Shown: positions 20,550 through 31,404 of the stretch, piece after piece
How the letters are laid out: the number at the start of each line of letters is the position of its first letter
How positions within the stretch are numbered: the stretch's first letter is position 1
Source: Lepturacanthus savala
Lineage: Eukaryota > Chordata > Actinopteri > Scombriformes > Trichiuridae
DNA length: 64,000 nt
Reading direction: 5' to 3'
Assembly (NCBI GenBank): GCA_030544235.1
Contig: CM060478.1
Coordinates: 1,659,727-1,723,726, forward strand
Notes under the pieces: model-generated
Told to the model about the DNA's origin: nothing
The model's database searches: none
The model's input: the letters and a program-made list of their open reading frames with translations, nothing else
Position numbers and translations under genes: made by a program

Positions 20550-22480
20550 TTATCACGAAATTGAATTATTGTGAATTATGTGACTATAGTTGGACTTTTA
20601 AAATGCATGAAATCGGAGCTACATGTTGTTTTACTACACGTTATTAGTATAGTAGAAATAGATATTTCCTGCTCTGTCTCGTCAATCTTGCTCAGATTGG
20701 ACTGGGATTGTCTCGACAGCAACGCCACAGATTTTTAATGGTTTTAAAAGTCTGGGCTTTGGCTGAATGTTTGACTTTCAGAAGCCATCTGTTGATTTGG
20801 CTCTAACTCCAGGCTACGGCCCACTTTAAATCTTCACTCGTTCTTAGTGGCACAGCTGAAGCAGGGTTTTCCTAAATGGAAATAACTTTTCTAAATCCTC
20901 CGGTCCCTCCCTGCTGGAAACACTCAGACACTGCCACCAGTTTCCTAAAGTGTGGAGCTGGTGTAATGTTTCTCACTTCCAACTCATCAAAGTAGTGAGG
21001 AACCGTCAGGATCCCCCCCTGAGTGTCTTTATGACTGTGGGGAGGATATTTGCATCATCATCTCACATAGTGATGAACAGTCGGGATTCTCTTCAGTCAT
21101 TTTACGATGCAAAGGGGTTTGTACAAATGTTGCTTTGATGGTTGAGGTGAGAAAACGATCGCGATTGGGTTAAAACTGCACTTCAGCAATGACAGACTGG
21201 TTTAAGTAGTTCAGGACGTCTTTAAAATGAAGAAGTTAACGTTAATTCTTAAGCTTGAACAAGACAAATTAGAGAGTCAGTTCCAATAATGACAGTGTTT
21301 TCAGTTCTACATGCATGCAACACATTACACATGTATTTCTATGGTTTTTATGGTCTTTTTTTAAAGGGATACCATATTGGCAGAGCATCAGTAAATCATC
21401 ATGTATAACACAGCTTTCTTCTAATAAAACATTTAATAATAATAAATAAATGAATGAAGATTGATTGAAAGTCGTTTTTTTTATATCGGTATGAGTGAAG
21501 CAGCATAAAATCATTAAGGGGGATACATGTTAGTCCCGACTGGGGGTAATAACTCAGAAGATGCAGAGATATATGGAGGAGTGGGGGCGGTTTCATGTAG
21601 TTTAGGTCTAGGTTAATCAATTCTGTGCTGTATAAACAGCTGCATGTTCTTATATCTGTAGCTATAGTTGGTCAATAAACAGCAGACAAGGGTTAATTCA
21701 GTTCAAATTGATTCACTGTTTTCATTATTTCTAAAGATGCATCAATTTTACCCTTCTGTCTCCAATCTGTGATAAATGTAAATCAAATAATTGTACCCGA
21801 TCTTCTTGCATTTATTATAGTCACTTTATCTTTCTAGGTTTTACCTCAGGACTCTCAGACTTCTGACTTCTGGTATTTTATCATTATTTGAAGATCTGAA
21901 TAGTTTATTTAAGGATTTATCCCAATAAACCATTTTATCCTGATTATCACTCTGATTTCTTTATGAAAATTCTTGGTGGCTTCTAGTTTTATTGTGATAA
22001 TGATGGTTGAATGTTGAGAAATAGCCTGATAACAATAAACTGTGCTAGCAGCACTAATTAGCATTTTACGCTAACTCCTGCTAGCATGCTAGGCTAACCT
22101 CATTGGCAGTTTGAGCTGGTGATTAGCTAGCTTCCATAAGCATGTGGCTATTGATGTTAGCACTAATGTTAGCTGGTAAACCTGCTATTGTTTGGACATA
22201 TGAGTCTTTAGAGTGTTTCAATTCATTTATGAAGTACATTTTCATTTTGTATTTAAAAGAATTAACACTTTGTGTATTTAAAGAAATGAATGCAGCTAAT
22301 AAGTTCCAATTTTTGTAATAATATTATGACCCTTTTTATATTTGGGTTTAATTTCAGGTTTATAACTTGTGCCCACTTTCACTTTCCACTTGCTTTTGCA
22401 TGAACTTAAACTCCAAATTTTATTATATATTTATTTTCTGCTTTACCAGAAATATCTCTAGTGAGAGATCAATCTGAATT
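20550..22480. other. Unique DNA with a possible regulatory island
   Basis: 20,690-21,170 is repeat-free with mixed composition (GATATTTGCATCATCATC, AAACGATCGCGATTGGG) and is a candidate conserved element. 21,170-22,030 is AT-rich with nothing recognised. 22,030-22,170 is enriched in GCTAGC/GCTAAC words without a regular period. No exon is called. Confidence 0.35.
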
Positions 22481-23500
22481 GTAGCCCTGAACAAGAAAAC
22501 AACCACAAACACATTTTTTCATGGTTTGCAATGAATTATTTTGGTGAAGATATCAGAAGGAGGACGACCTTGAATTTCTCAGTTCCAAATTATAAATGCA
22601 AAACCTCTATTTACAAATGTACTATAACCCTGGAGATAAGTTTTTCGGCTTCTGCTTTCAGCTGCACAGAGCCAGCGTGCTCCGAGCATCCACTAAATTC
22701 CAGGAAACAACATCTTCGATGCTATAATTTTAAAAGTCAGAAAATGTCACTTTCCATGAGGTCCCACAATAACCCGTTCCATTCATGACCACACGCCGGC
22801 AGAATGTCCCCAAACCATTTTAAGACGCATTGTGATTGCTACAAAAGGGCCGACCATACGTTATTTTCTGACAAATCCCTGTTTTTTTTGTTTGATGCCA
22901 GAGTAATTTTCTGCTTTTCAAACACTGATGAACAGACAGGAGGGTGGTATCAGCTACCGGGGGGAGGGGGGGGTTCTATCTTGTGGGCACAAAGCATGAC
23001 AGACGCCATGTGCCACTTTTAAAGGGCTCCGGCAGGTACTTCACATGATGGAGATGAGCTGGAGGCGGCCGATAACGTGTGCACTCGCACATGCATTCGC
23101 TCCGAGCTCACAAATCAATGCGCGCCATCGCGAATTCCCCGTGTGTTGACACACATGCTCTCTGAGCCTCCGCCGGAGCTGGGTTTCTACAGAGCGACGG
23201 CTTCATTCAACACGTTCTCGTCCCAGAACGCCGACCCTTTTTCCTTTTTTTGGGGGGGGGGATTCGATTGGAAGTGAGATTTCTGAGAAGGTCAGCTAAC
23301 GTGGAGTGCATTATCACTCAATTCCCCGTGTTCTCTCCTCTCAGTCCTCGCCTCTGGCCTTGGACAAAGATGCGACCCCAGCTCAGAGTGTGTATAATAA
23401 AAAAAAAAAAAAGCCAAGCCGGCGTTGTCCATTATAAAGCATTAGCATTTTGATAACTCAGGGCTATAATACTCCTGTGTCACCTCGCTCCCTCGTGTGC
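22481..23500. other. GC-richer unique island, possible regulatory DNA
   Basis: About 1 kb has higher GC and CpG than its neighbours (for example CAATGCGCGCCATCGCGAATT near 23,115 and CGGAGCTGGGTTTC near 23,173). It holds no repeat and only short open frames. A TTTCAG acceptor-like site at 22,661 opens a frame to 22,788, but no matching donor is convincing. Conserved non-coding DNA or an unrecognised exon are both possible. Confidence 0.35.
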
Positions 23501-23889
23501 ATGTGATGGATAGGGGAAGGGGGGTTGTGTGGTTAACCTCATTCTGTCTTTCTGTCTCTTTGTCCCTCTTCCTTTCTCTTCAACAAACCACAGTCTGACA
23601 GCTGAGGCAGAAAAATGCTGGGATTCTTTGCTGCGTCACACTTCTTGAGGCATGTCACGGCATTTCACTTCCTTTAAGGAGAGATTCACAATTTTTATTT
23701 ATTTATCTATTTTTTTTTTTACAAGGCTGTCTGGAAACCGTCTGTCTATCCCTGTTTCCCTGTCTTGCAGTTACATAATCATGAAAAAGCTGATTTATTG
23801 ACTTGTGTATTATATTCAGTAATATTATGTTGTGTTCCTGCTCTAAAACTTCCTGGTGCACGGTTGGATTGACCTTTGACTTATTAAAC
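23501..23889. other. Unique DNA, nothing recognised
   Basis: T-rich with a poly(T) run near 23,712. It leads into the Tc1-like fragment. Confidence 0.5.
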
Positions 23890-24540
23890 CCGGTGAACGT
23901 GGATTCTGAGCCTCTCTTCTCTTCCTGCAGACTCTAAGACCTTGATTTCCAAAGGACATGAGAAATTTGCTTTGATCAGAGAATATAACATCAGACTCAG
24001 CAGCAGTTCAGACCTTTTAGTCTTTTTTTTCTGATGCTGTCTCTTGTTCCAGAGAAGTTTGACACCAGGAATGTGACAGCTCAACCCCATGACTTCATAT
24101 GTCTCTAGAAGCATTGATTCTAGCTACAATCTCCCCCACATTTTTAATGGGGTTTGTTTCACAATCCTCTCCAGGGTGTGGGTATCCCTATTGCTTGTAC
24201 ACTTCCTTTTTCTACCACATCTTTTACCTTCTCTATTAATGTTCTTGGACTCAGAGCTCTGTGAACAGCCTCTTTAGTAATGACCTTTATGTCTTGTTCT
24301 GCTTGTTCTATGTGTCAATGGTCGTCTTTTGGACAAAGGTCAGGTTTTTGCTATGATTGTGTCGCCTACAGAACTAGACTGAGAGACCATTTAAAGGCCT
24401 TTGCAGTTGTTTTAAGTTAATTCACTGATTAGAGTTTAGCACCAGGTGTCTTCAATATCGAACCTTTCCACAATTCTAATTCTCTGAGATACCCAATTTG
24501 GGGTTTTCATTACTTGTCAGTTGTAATCATCAATATTATT
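23890..24540 (-). pseudogene. Tc1/mariner-type transposase pseudogene and 5' flank
   Basis: On the minus strand the translation passes through RCGRKRKCTSNRDTHTLERI, VKQTPLKMWGRL, then LETYEVMGLSCHIPGVK, LLWNKRQHQKK and FSCPLEIKVLESAGREERL. This is the order of a common fish Tc1-like transposase (helix-turn-helix region, CRIPxVKPLLN, FSDESKF, GNQGPRVWRK). The likely start near 24,355 reads ATA instead of ATG, and several stops and frameshifts follow; the first catalytic region (FSDE) is lost. 24,356-24,540 is the non-coding 5' part of the same element (GACTGAGAGACCATTTAAAG, GCACCAGGTGTCTTCAATAT). Dead. Confidence 0.75.
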
Positions 24541-24559
24541 TCAGGCAAAGAGAACACAA

Positions 24560-24770
24560 GTGAACATCAAATGCAGCATATAATTAGCTAGAATGTTATA
24601 ATTTCACCACGTTTTTTAGATCATGCCACATCATCTCAATAGGATTCAGGTCAGGATTTAGACTGGACCCCTCCAAAGTCTTCATTTAGCATTTCCTGAG
24701 GCATTCAGAGGTGGACTTCCTGGTGTGTTCTGGATCATTGTGCTGCTGCGGAACTTAGGAATTCTCTTGG
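24560..24770 (-). pseudogene. Second Tc1-like transposase fragment (catalytic C-terminal part)
   Basis: The minus strand reads QQHNDPEHTRKSTSECLRKC, a stop, then MKTLEGSSLNPDLNPIEMM followed by WHDLKN. These are the NDPKHTSK and SPDLNPIExxWHDLK motifs of Tc1 transposases. The catalytic Glu of NPIE is kept, but the DND triplet reads HND. Sequence beyond the fragment (GAGAACACAAGTGAACATCA on the plus strand) belongs to a different Tc1 family from the neighbour at 23.9-24.5 kb, so this is a separate insertion. Confidence 0.75.
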
Positions 24771-25479
24771 AAATGGGGAGATAAAAGAAATCTTTCTGAT
24801 TGGTTGGAAAGTTTCTGGTTTCTTACATTTCTGGTTCCTAAATGACTCTTTGACCACAGTTGCTTTTTTTTGTCCATCCCTGCCTGAACTGGATGAAATG
24901 CAGGCTACTAGACCCAGTAGAGCAGGTTCTACCTTTACAATACAAATATAATGAAAAATAACACATCAGTGAGAGCAGCTACAATATTTCCTTCATTATT
25001 ATGTGTTGAAAATTGGAATATACCATCTAATTTGAAAAAAGACAATCAGCTTTTTTTTTGGCTTTGCTTCAGGGACGTGATTGGTACAACACATGATTCA
25101 CGCTGCAAAATTAAAATCGCTCACAACAAAAAAGCAATTATTTCTTAAGGAATGCTCGACTAATACCTTTCCAAGTCTCTTAAATTTGAGTTAATTTCTC
25201 CAGGGGCAGAGAAGTCTGTCCAAAAGTGATCCCAGCAAAATCACAGAGGTTAACAAGCCCTGGTGTTTGGAAGAAGAAACGTCCCCATTAAGAGAATGTG
25301 CCTTTAACAGCATTAATATAATGAGCAGGATGAGAACAGCAATTAGAGCCTTGGGGATCATCAGGAAAATGAAGGACACTTCCAGCTGATGTCTTCTTAC
25401 CACGTAGGTTTTAAGGTGAAATAATTCCTGTATAATAAACATATGAAATAATTCATTTTAATAGTATTTATTTCCTAAT
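24771..25479. other. Unique DNA, no gene recognised
   Basis: The minus-strand frame at 25,191-25,442 has a hydrophobic stretch but no start or splice context. Nothing else is recognised. Confidence 0.5.
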
Positions 25480-25789
25480 CCTGCATTTGTGTAATTTTCC
25501 CTTGCAGATGAATTTATTAAATTAATTAATTAAAATATATTTGCCATTTTATACATTGGGGTAAAAATAAATGGGTGAAACAAATAAATAAATATAATTT
25601 TAAAAAATAATAAATTTAATATATTATCAAATAATAATATACAAATAAATTAATTCAATGGAAAATTAATTAATTATGGACATTTACTTGTATAATAAAA
25701 CAGGAACAATATGAAAAATCTCATCAGATGGGCTCTGAAGTGAGTTTAAGTCTCGACTGTCCTTGACTTTAAATGATTGAGAAGCGCAG
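25480..25789 (+). mobile_element. hAT-type element, right end preserved
   Basis: The interior (GCCATTTTATACATTGGGGT then AAAAATAAATGGGTGAAAC) parallels 16,475-16,520. The end TGACTTTAAATGATTGAGAAGCGCAG at 25,764-25,789 is a decayed mirror of the CAGGGGTTCTCAA terminus at 16,275. No left terminus or TSD was found. Confidence 0.55.
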
Positions 25790-26215
25790 GTTTAGATGTT
25801 GATAAGTCATAGTGATATGAGTCATAAAATGTCAACACTTATTCAACAAAATAAATGAAGGCCAAAGAAACTTGATGACTTCGACGTACTTGGTTTCCAG
25901 TAGATTTACAGAGTCTTTTAAAAGGCTTAAATATCCACATGGAATAAATGGATGAATAAAAACAGCATTCTCTTCATCTTTTCAATCAAATTCTTTGATT
26001 TATTAATATATCCAAGTTATATCTCTTTCTGAGATGGGCGCTTCCTGGTCCTTCGGTATCTTAACGCAGCTGGTCAGTGGTTGCCTAGCAACCACAGTAA
26101 ACTATGGCTATCTCCAAGAAAGAAAAGGTAATCTCAGGTAAAAAAGCACATAAAATGGTAAATTTGTTAATGTTGCTTTTAATGGACAAGAACCGTCATT
26201 TTACGTTGAGTTCTA
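25790..26215. other. Unique DNA, nothing recognised
   Basis: Contains GGTTGCCTAGCAACCAC (26,081-26,097), an X-box-like palindrome of the kind bound by RFX factors: GTTGCC-TA-GCAAC. No exon is seen around it. Confidence 0.4.
26081..26097 (+). promoter_or_regulatory. RFX X-box-like palindrome
   Basis: GGTTGCCTAGCAACC matches the consensus GTNRCC-N(0-3)-RGYAAC exactly on both half-sites. RFX sites control ciliary and MHC II genes. No promoter is recognised next to it, so a distal role or chance are both open. Confidence 0.5.
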
Positions 26216-26605
26216 TGATTATTTAGACAAATGAATGAATGTTTTTATTACTTAAAATGGCCTTAATAATAGATATATATTGGAACAATTAGAAAAAAAA
26301 GTTGCAAACATAGTCTCAGGATAGTTTTATGCTATATAAGTCAATGGGACTTCCATTAGGTTGTATATATATTGTTGCCATATGGAAATAAATCGATTTT
26401 ATTAAATTAAATCAAACTTCCATTTTTTATTTGGTGAAACTTTCCCAAATTCTTAATAAAAGACATTGGTTGTGAGACATTTTAAATGTCATGTGACCTC
26501 ATAAATTGCATGTCCTTCAAAATAAAAGCCCCCTTTTCTCACCTAACTGGTAAAACTTAGGTTTTATATCACAGCTTTTTAGAAAAATTAAGATAAAGTA
26601 ATTGT
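26216..26605 (-). repeat. Dispersed repeat R1, copy E (internal deletion)
   Basis: Keeps the outer blocks (TTTTATTACTTAAAATGG, TCTCAGGATAGTTTTATGC, TAAGTCAATGGGACTTCC, CAAAATAAAAGCCCCCTTTT, TTTTATATCACAGC) but lacks the GGATATCC block. The M-box TCATGTGA next to the lost block is retained. Confidence 0.9.
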
Positions 26606-27075
26606 TGCCACAATAGTAATGTTCTCAACTCTTCCAACTTCCACTATCAACAGGTCTTCATTCAGGGGTCATGATCATGATGATTTAATTTATATCCCTG
26701 ACTCTTCCTGGTCTGGGAAAGTCCACCAGAACCTGGAGACAAGTCAAAGCCAGAGGTTTGATGAATGCCCGCCCATTGCTCATAACATTGCCACAAAACC
26801 AATTTGAAACCCCCAGCATGGCGCCATGATACATCAGGTTAATTTGACGTAACCAATTTAAAGTGTCATTGTGGTGGAGTGATGGATGACTTCCTGTCTG
26901 ACGTGGCGGCGAAAACGGTGAAATACTCACATCGTTTATCTCCGCGCCGCGGAACGCCCTGCCCTTTACGCCCTGGGAAACTCCCCCATCACAAGTGGTG
27001 GAAGATACTGGATGAATATTCTCTACGCCTCAATAAAACCAATTCAAATCAATGGGTTTTGTTCCTGTAATAAGT
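26606..27075. other. Unique island, possible regulatory DNA
   Basis: Repeat-free, with CpG-rich ATCTCCGCGCCGCGGAACG near 26,939 and GGGAAAGTCC (NF-kB-like) near 26,715. Overlapping frames on both strands are unsupported. A candidate conserved element. Confidence 0.35.
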
Positions 27076-28195
27076 TCTGTTTAATATTTACTGAAGTGAT
27101 CTGGATTTTTTTGGAATAAAGTCAAAAAAACTTGGGTCCAGATAGTTTAACTCTCTTAAAAAGACGTTTACACACATTTACTTTTACATCAAAGCAAACA
27201 TTTGTGTTAAAAACAGCTTTTTTTCTTCCTTAACTTAAAACAACAATAAATAAAAGGTAGAAAAATAAAAGGTAAAAATCTAATTTAACATCTATTTACA
27301 CATATTTAATCCTATCCCTCTATCACTCATACCAATATGCAAATAATAATGTAACTTTAATTCATATCAAGAATATTAATGCCAATAATAATAATGTAAT
27401 ACTTATATTGATAATAGCATATGGGATAAAGTCCAACTATGTCAAAACTTGGTACCAGATAGTTTAACTCTCTTAAAAAGGTTTTTAAAATGTAAAAAAA
27501 CAACATGATATTGACTAGTTTTATATTCTAGGTGGATTAAATATTTAAAATCTTCCATTTTATATTTTTCACTTACACCGTTTGTCATTTTGTGTAAAAA
27601 AAAATCACATAAAATCGTGATTTTTGTAAAAAACAACAACAATTTAACCACTTAATTCTCTTTTTTTTTACTTTTCCTGCTCTAAATGGTAATAAATGTT
27701 GATTTATTAATATATAGAGATTTATTCATCTCTATAAACACAAAGGTTATGGACTAAAACCTGGAATCTAAATAAATCTACAACATGTGAGGTGACTACA
27801 GAAGAGTCAGAATCTATTTATGTAGCAAATATAGTTAGAATATTACATTCAGATACAGATAAAATACTTCATTTGAAACTTAAAACAAGACCAAACTGAC
27901 CAGAATCAGGAAAAAACCTGAAAGAAGCTAAATTATCTGCAATGAAGAGTTTAATGATTAATGAAATAAGAGTTCAAAGATCTATTCTATAGAATTATTG
28001 GCCCATAAAATCATAGAAATCACACTGAGGATCATTACAGAACATGAAGAATAGATATAATCCTGACAGATTCTGAAGGTTGTTGATGTTTTATTGTGAA
28101 TTATAAGTAAGATGCTACAGGATGGTCTAAAATCAGCCTGAGGCCTTCAGTTCTTTCCTTTTTCTGTTGCTGTCTGATAAATTCTCTTGTATAAA
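27076..28195. other. AT-rich DNA containing R6 repeat copies
   Basis: A partial R6 block lies at 27,145-27,170 and a fuller one at 27,415-27,640. The remainder is AT-rich and unrecognised. Its right end, 28,090-28,195, would be 3' UTR if the exon at 28,225 is real. Confidence 0.5.
27415..27640 (+). repeat. Dispersed repeat R6, copy 1
   Basis: ATGGGATAAAGTC, ACCAGATAGTTTAACTCT, AACATGATATTGACTAG, TTTTATATTCTAGGTGG and ATTAAATATTTAAAAT occur in this order and recur at 55,855-56,010 and 57,230-57,360. Confidence 0.75.
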
Positions 28196-28201
28196 TATGA
28201 T

Positions 28202-28207
28202 TTTATT
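28202..28207 (-). promoter_or_regulatory. Poly(A) signal AATAAA
   Basis: On the minus strand this AATAAA lies 18 bp after the stop codon of the possible last exon. A second AATAAA is at 28,090-28,095. The close position would mean a very short 3' UTR if used. Confidence 0.35.
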
Positions 28208-28224
28208 TTTAATAAAGCATCCAT

Positions 28225-28328
28225 TCATTCAGTTTGTTTTTCCAGTGGAATAAAATCTGCTGTTTGTTGATGTTTCTCAGGCAGAGATCGATACTCGGTG
28301 AGTAGGAGGTTGACAGGAGGCGGCTCAC
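28225..28328 (-). CDS. Possible terminal coding exon
   Basis: On the minus strand a strong acceptor (GTTTTTTTGTGTTTTCTCTGTAG) precedes an open frame that reads EPPPVNLLLTEYRSLPEK followed by HQQTADFIPLEKQTE and a TGA at 28,225-28,227. Two AATAAA signals follow within 140 bp. The exon would begin with two bases completing a codon and add 33 residues. The peptide has a plausible protein-like composition with a conserved-looking Pro-rich start. I do not recognise it. Upstream exons would lie at higher coordinates, but none was identified: repeat R2 begins within 200 bp. A retrocopy fragment or chance are alternatives. Confidence 0.35.
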
Positions 28329-28519
28329 CTACAGAGAAAACACAAAAAAACACACGATTAACCAAGAAAAACTCAAAAATAACCAAACAACAGTAAACAC
28401 TGATGATCAGAAGTGAAGGATAGAGCTCAAACATCCAACAGAACATCAAACAAGAGTCAACCTGACCAGAAGCAGCACTACCTGGAGCGTTTTAGGAACT
28501 TTACTTCACGACAAAGCCT

Positions 28520-29470
28520 CATAGAGTGATATCACATAAATGGGGCCCCTTTTTGGTAAATCACTTGGGACAATAACACAAATACCAAATATGCCTTTTC
28601 CATGTATATTTAGGATTAAGAACAACTGTTTCTGATCATTTTGTGTTGGAATTATGTGTGAAAATATAATTATTTAGGCCCTAAGAATGTTGAAACATCT
28701 GCTGTGCCATGTTTTTTTCAGGTAAAATGGGCCATCTCATCAGGTAAAATGGGCCATCTCATCAGGTGAATAAAAAAAAATAAAAATTAATTATCCATCA
28801 ATTTTAATACAACACAATTGATTAGAACCACATGGTTTTTAAAATGCATAAAACAAGAACACATCAGTTATTTGTTGTACACAAACACGCTAGCAATCTA
28901 AGCTAGCAAGTGCTTCACGTAAAACAATAAAAGCATCAAGATACAATTTTTTGATGCATTTACTCAGTGTAAATGTATGTATCATCATACATAATTATGG
29001 TAATTTATTATTTCAATCATTTTAGCTAGTGGGAGCATGTAAATGTTGAATAGTAGAGGCCCCAGGATTGAACCTTGGGGGACTCCACAGATTATTTCAG
29101 GATTCAAACCACAAACAGCAAAAGTAGTGACTACTTTGAGTTGCACTAATTTCACATGACAATCAACATACTGTTCATGTTTTAGTTGAACCAAATGTCA
29201 TACACATGTGTGTTTGTGGCCCATTTTAGCTGAAAACATGTAGTTCTTTATGTGCTTGTTAGTTTTTTCAATAGATTTATCATCGTTGTAATAGTTTAGC
29301 TAGATTTGTCTTGCTAAGCTACTTACCATGCACATTTCTGGTTCAGTCTTTTAACCCACCATAGAAACTATAAACTAAAACAAACTCTTTTATAGTCATT
29401 GGCTCTAACGTCCAGAGGGGCTGGGACCTCCAAACCTTAAATGGCCCATTTTACTTGATATCATCCTATA
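28520..29470 (-). mobile_element. TIR-bounded repeat R2, copy 1, with nested LINE fragment
   Basis: The left end ATAGAGTGATATCACATAAA then TGGGGCC is mirrored at the right end, whose reverse complement reads TATAGGATGATATCAAG then TAAAATGGGCC (about 20 of 26 matching). The same terminus closes the copy at 55.2 kb. Inside are two copies of the GATGGCCCATTTTAC unit (minus strand, near 28,730-28,765) and the conserved block GGCCCTAAGAATG...ATTATATTTTC. A LINE RT fragment sits inside. No transposase is seen, so it is non-autonomous. No clear TSD was found. Confidence 0.65.
28985..29194 (-). pseudogene. LINE reverse-transcriptase fragment (GVPQGSILGPLLF)
   Basis: A 69-codon minus-strand frame contains CGVPQGSILGPLLFNIYMLPLA, the RT signature of L2/CR1-like non-LTR retrotransposons, followed by MIEIINYHNYV where the family carries the run-up to the YADD catalytic motif. 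The frame ends before YADD, so the catalytic Asp pair is missing. It is flanked on both sides by R2 sequence. A 5'-truncated and deleted insertion is the simplest explanation. Confidence 0.85.
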
Positions 29471-29489
29471 ACAGGACACCTTCACATAC

Positions 29490-29845
29490 CAGCAACTGCC
29501 TTTTATTTTATGCCCCAACAACAACTCTCAGATCTTCTGCTTCCTTTCTTGTAATTCCAGGAGTGTCCCAGTAGAGCCCCAGTGAAGCTTCTTTCTGTTT
29601 CTAATCGCCATAAACTGCTGAACATCCTCCCCTTGGATCTCACAGCAGCCAACTCCCTCTGTATTTAAAACCAAATTAACAACCTATCGTCTTTAATTTG
29701 GGGTTAACGTTACTCGCTCGTTGCTATTTCACTATTTTTCTTTCATTTATTGCTTTTTTAATTGAATTTACATTTGTTTTTTTTAATTATTTATCATTTG
29801 AACTTGTGTTGTAAAACACTTTGGGCTTTCAGGGTGTTTAACAAC
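29490..29845 (+). pseudogene. LINE ORF2 C-terminal remnant and 3' tail
   Basis: The plus strand reads LNILPLDLTAANSLCI, a stop, then KLTTYRL-like, corresponding to the LPLDLRxAPSLSxFKSxLKTHLF segment that ends many fish L2-like ORF2 proteins. It is followed by T-rich DNA and TTGTAAAACACTTTGGGC, similar to LINE 3' ends (GTAAAGCACTTTGAG). Orientation is opposite to the RT piece at 29.0 kb, so the two are separate insertions or an inversion. Confidence 0.55.
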
Positions 29846-30760
29846 AATAATTCACCGTGATCCACCTACACTTCCATATTAAACCTGCAATAACTTGTTG
29901 TTTTATCCACTTCACCTGCTATAAAAGCCCCTAAAGCCGAGAGGAGCGATAATTTTACCAACAACATCAACTCTTACCTGTTCTCACATGCCAACAGCTG
30001 TTTTCTTTTATTAAATTTGGATCATTGTCATGATCACCAATGGAAATAAGATAAATCTGATCACACCATTGAATTGCCCATGTTTGAATACATATGAAAG
30101 CACATTAACTCAAGGATTTTACCTTCTTCAGCAGCCATATTGGATTTCTCCATTTTTAAGCCATTATGGGACATTTTTTAACCTGGAACACAGGAGATTT
30201 GAATTCAGCTGCCTTCAAAACTCCTAAAAATGTCAAAAATTAACATGAAATGACTTTGGAGTTCATCTTTTTATCAAAACTAAACATGATTATAATGAAT
30301 TTCATAAATAAAGAGGATTTATTTAGTAAATTATCTAATAATTTAATAATTTTAGCAATTTATTTATTATTCAATGCCTGATTTCTCCATTTTGAGGCAT
30401 TATGGGACATTTTTTGAGCCTGGAATACAGAAGATTTGAATTCAGCATCCTTCAAAACCCCCTAAAAATGTTATATGGCCCAAAATTAAAATGGAATAAG
30501 CACATTGTTCAAAATCCTGCCTCGTCTATTATTCAAGACCACAATTCTAACCATTTACATTAAAGCATTTTCTTTATATCTTGATCTTTAATTCTTGAAT
30601 TCCCCATGTGTGAAAACACATTTGATTTCTCCATTTTTAAGCCATTATGGGACATTTTTGAGCCTGGATTATGGAAGATTTGAATTCAGCGCCTTTCAAA
30701 ACCCCTAAAAACGCCTAGAAATTAACATGAAATGCCTTTTGAAACCTGAACCCGACTATT
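29846..30760 (+). repeat. Dispersed repeat R4, three direct partial copies
   Basis: The block TTTCTCCATTTTTAAGCC, ATTATGGGACATTTTT, then GATTTGAATTCAGC and TTCAAAACYCCTAAAAA occurs at 30,150-30,235, 30,383-30,470 and 30,625-30,715. The first copy has an upstream part (ACCATTGAATTGCCCATG) that recurs at 37.79 kb. Spacing of about 235 and 245 bp suggests an old tandem triplication. Confidence 0.8.
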
Positions 30761-31400
30761 TGTAGGTGCAAAATAAACCTGCTGTAACATCCTCAGTTGA
30801 GTCATCGCTGCCTCAGAACTCTGTAAATCATCAAACACACACCTTCCTCATCACATTCACCGGCACTTTTCGTCCTTTATTTCCACCCTTTCCTGTCGCC
30901 GGTAAAGTAACCATATTTATTCTGTGCTGCCCTCGGTGAGCAGCCAATGTCAGCACCTATTACACAGCCCCACAAAGGCTTTACCACAGGAAAAGTGATT
31001 AATTAAAGCAATTAAGGCAATGACGGTTTCAATTAAGGCAGTTATGATCTCCGAGTTGGGTAGTATAGGAAGGGCCTCTGGGTCGGAGAGGTGGCAGAAT
31101 GAGAGAGTATGACCGGCACAACGTAATGAAAGCGACGAGGACGGCTACCTGAGGAGCGATAGGGAGGAACCGGGAATTAATTACTCCTCAGTTCATCTGT
31201 TACCGTCTCCCTGCAGCTGCGATCGTGATCGTTCTGTCAAATAACTTATTTATTCCGGCCATAGAGACTGTTTGTGCGGTTACTCGTGGATCTGTTTGCA
31301 CAAACACACATTTATGTGTGTGTGTGCCCACAACTAATGCCCAGATTTCTGTTGGAGGACAGTGAAACTCTATGAAACTTTCTTTTATCAAGTTTTAGCT
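30761..31400. other. Unique island, strong regulatory candidate
   Basis: 31,000-31,190 is repeat-free and dense in homeodomain-type sites: GTGATTAATTAAAGCAATT, TCAATTAAGGCAGTTATG and GGGAATTAATTACTCC, with CCACAGGAAAAG beside them. Open frames are short. This is the composition of developmental enhancers; conservation is not testable here. Confidence 0.4.
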
Positions 31401-31404
31401 CCGG

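Noticed and set aside
22662..22788. Frame after the acceptor-like GCTTTCAG at 22,661
   Set aside because: No convincing donor or terminal signal, and the composition is not clearly coding.
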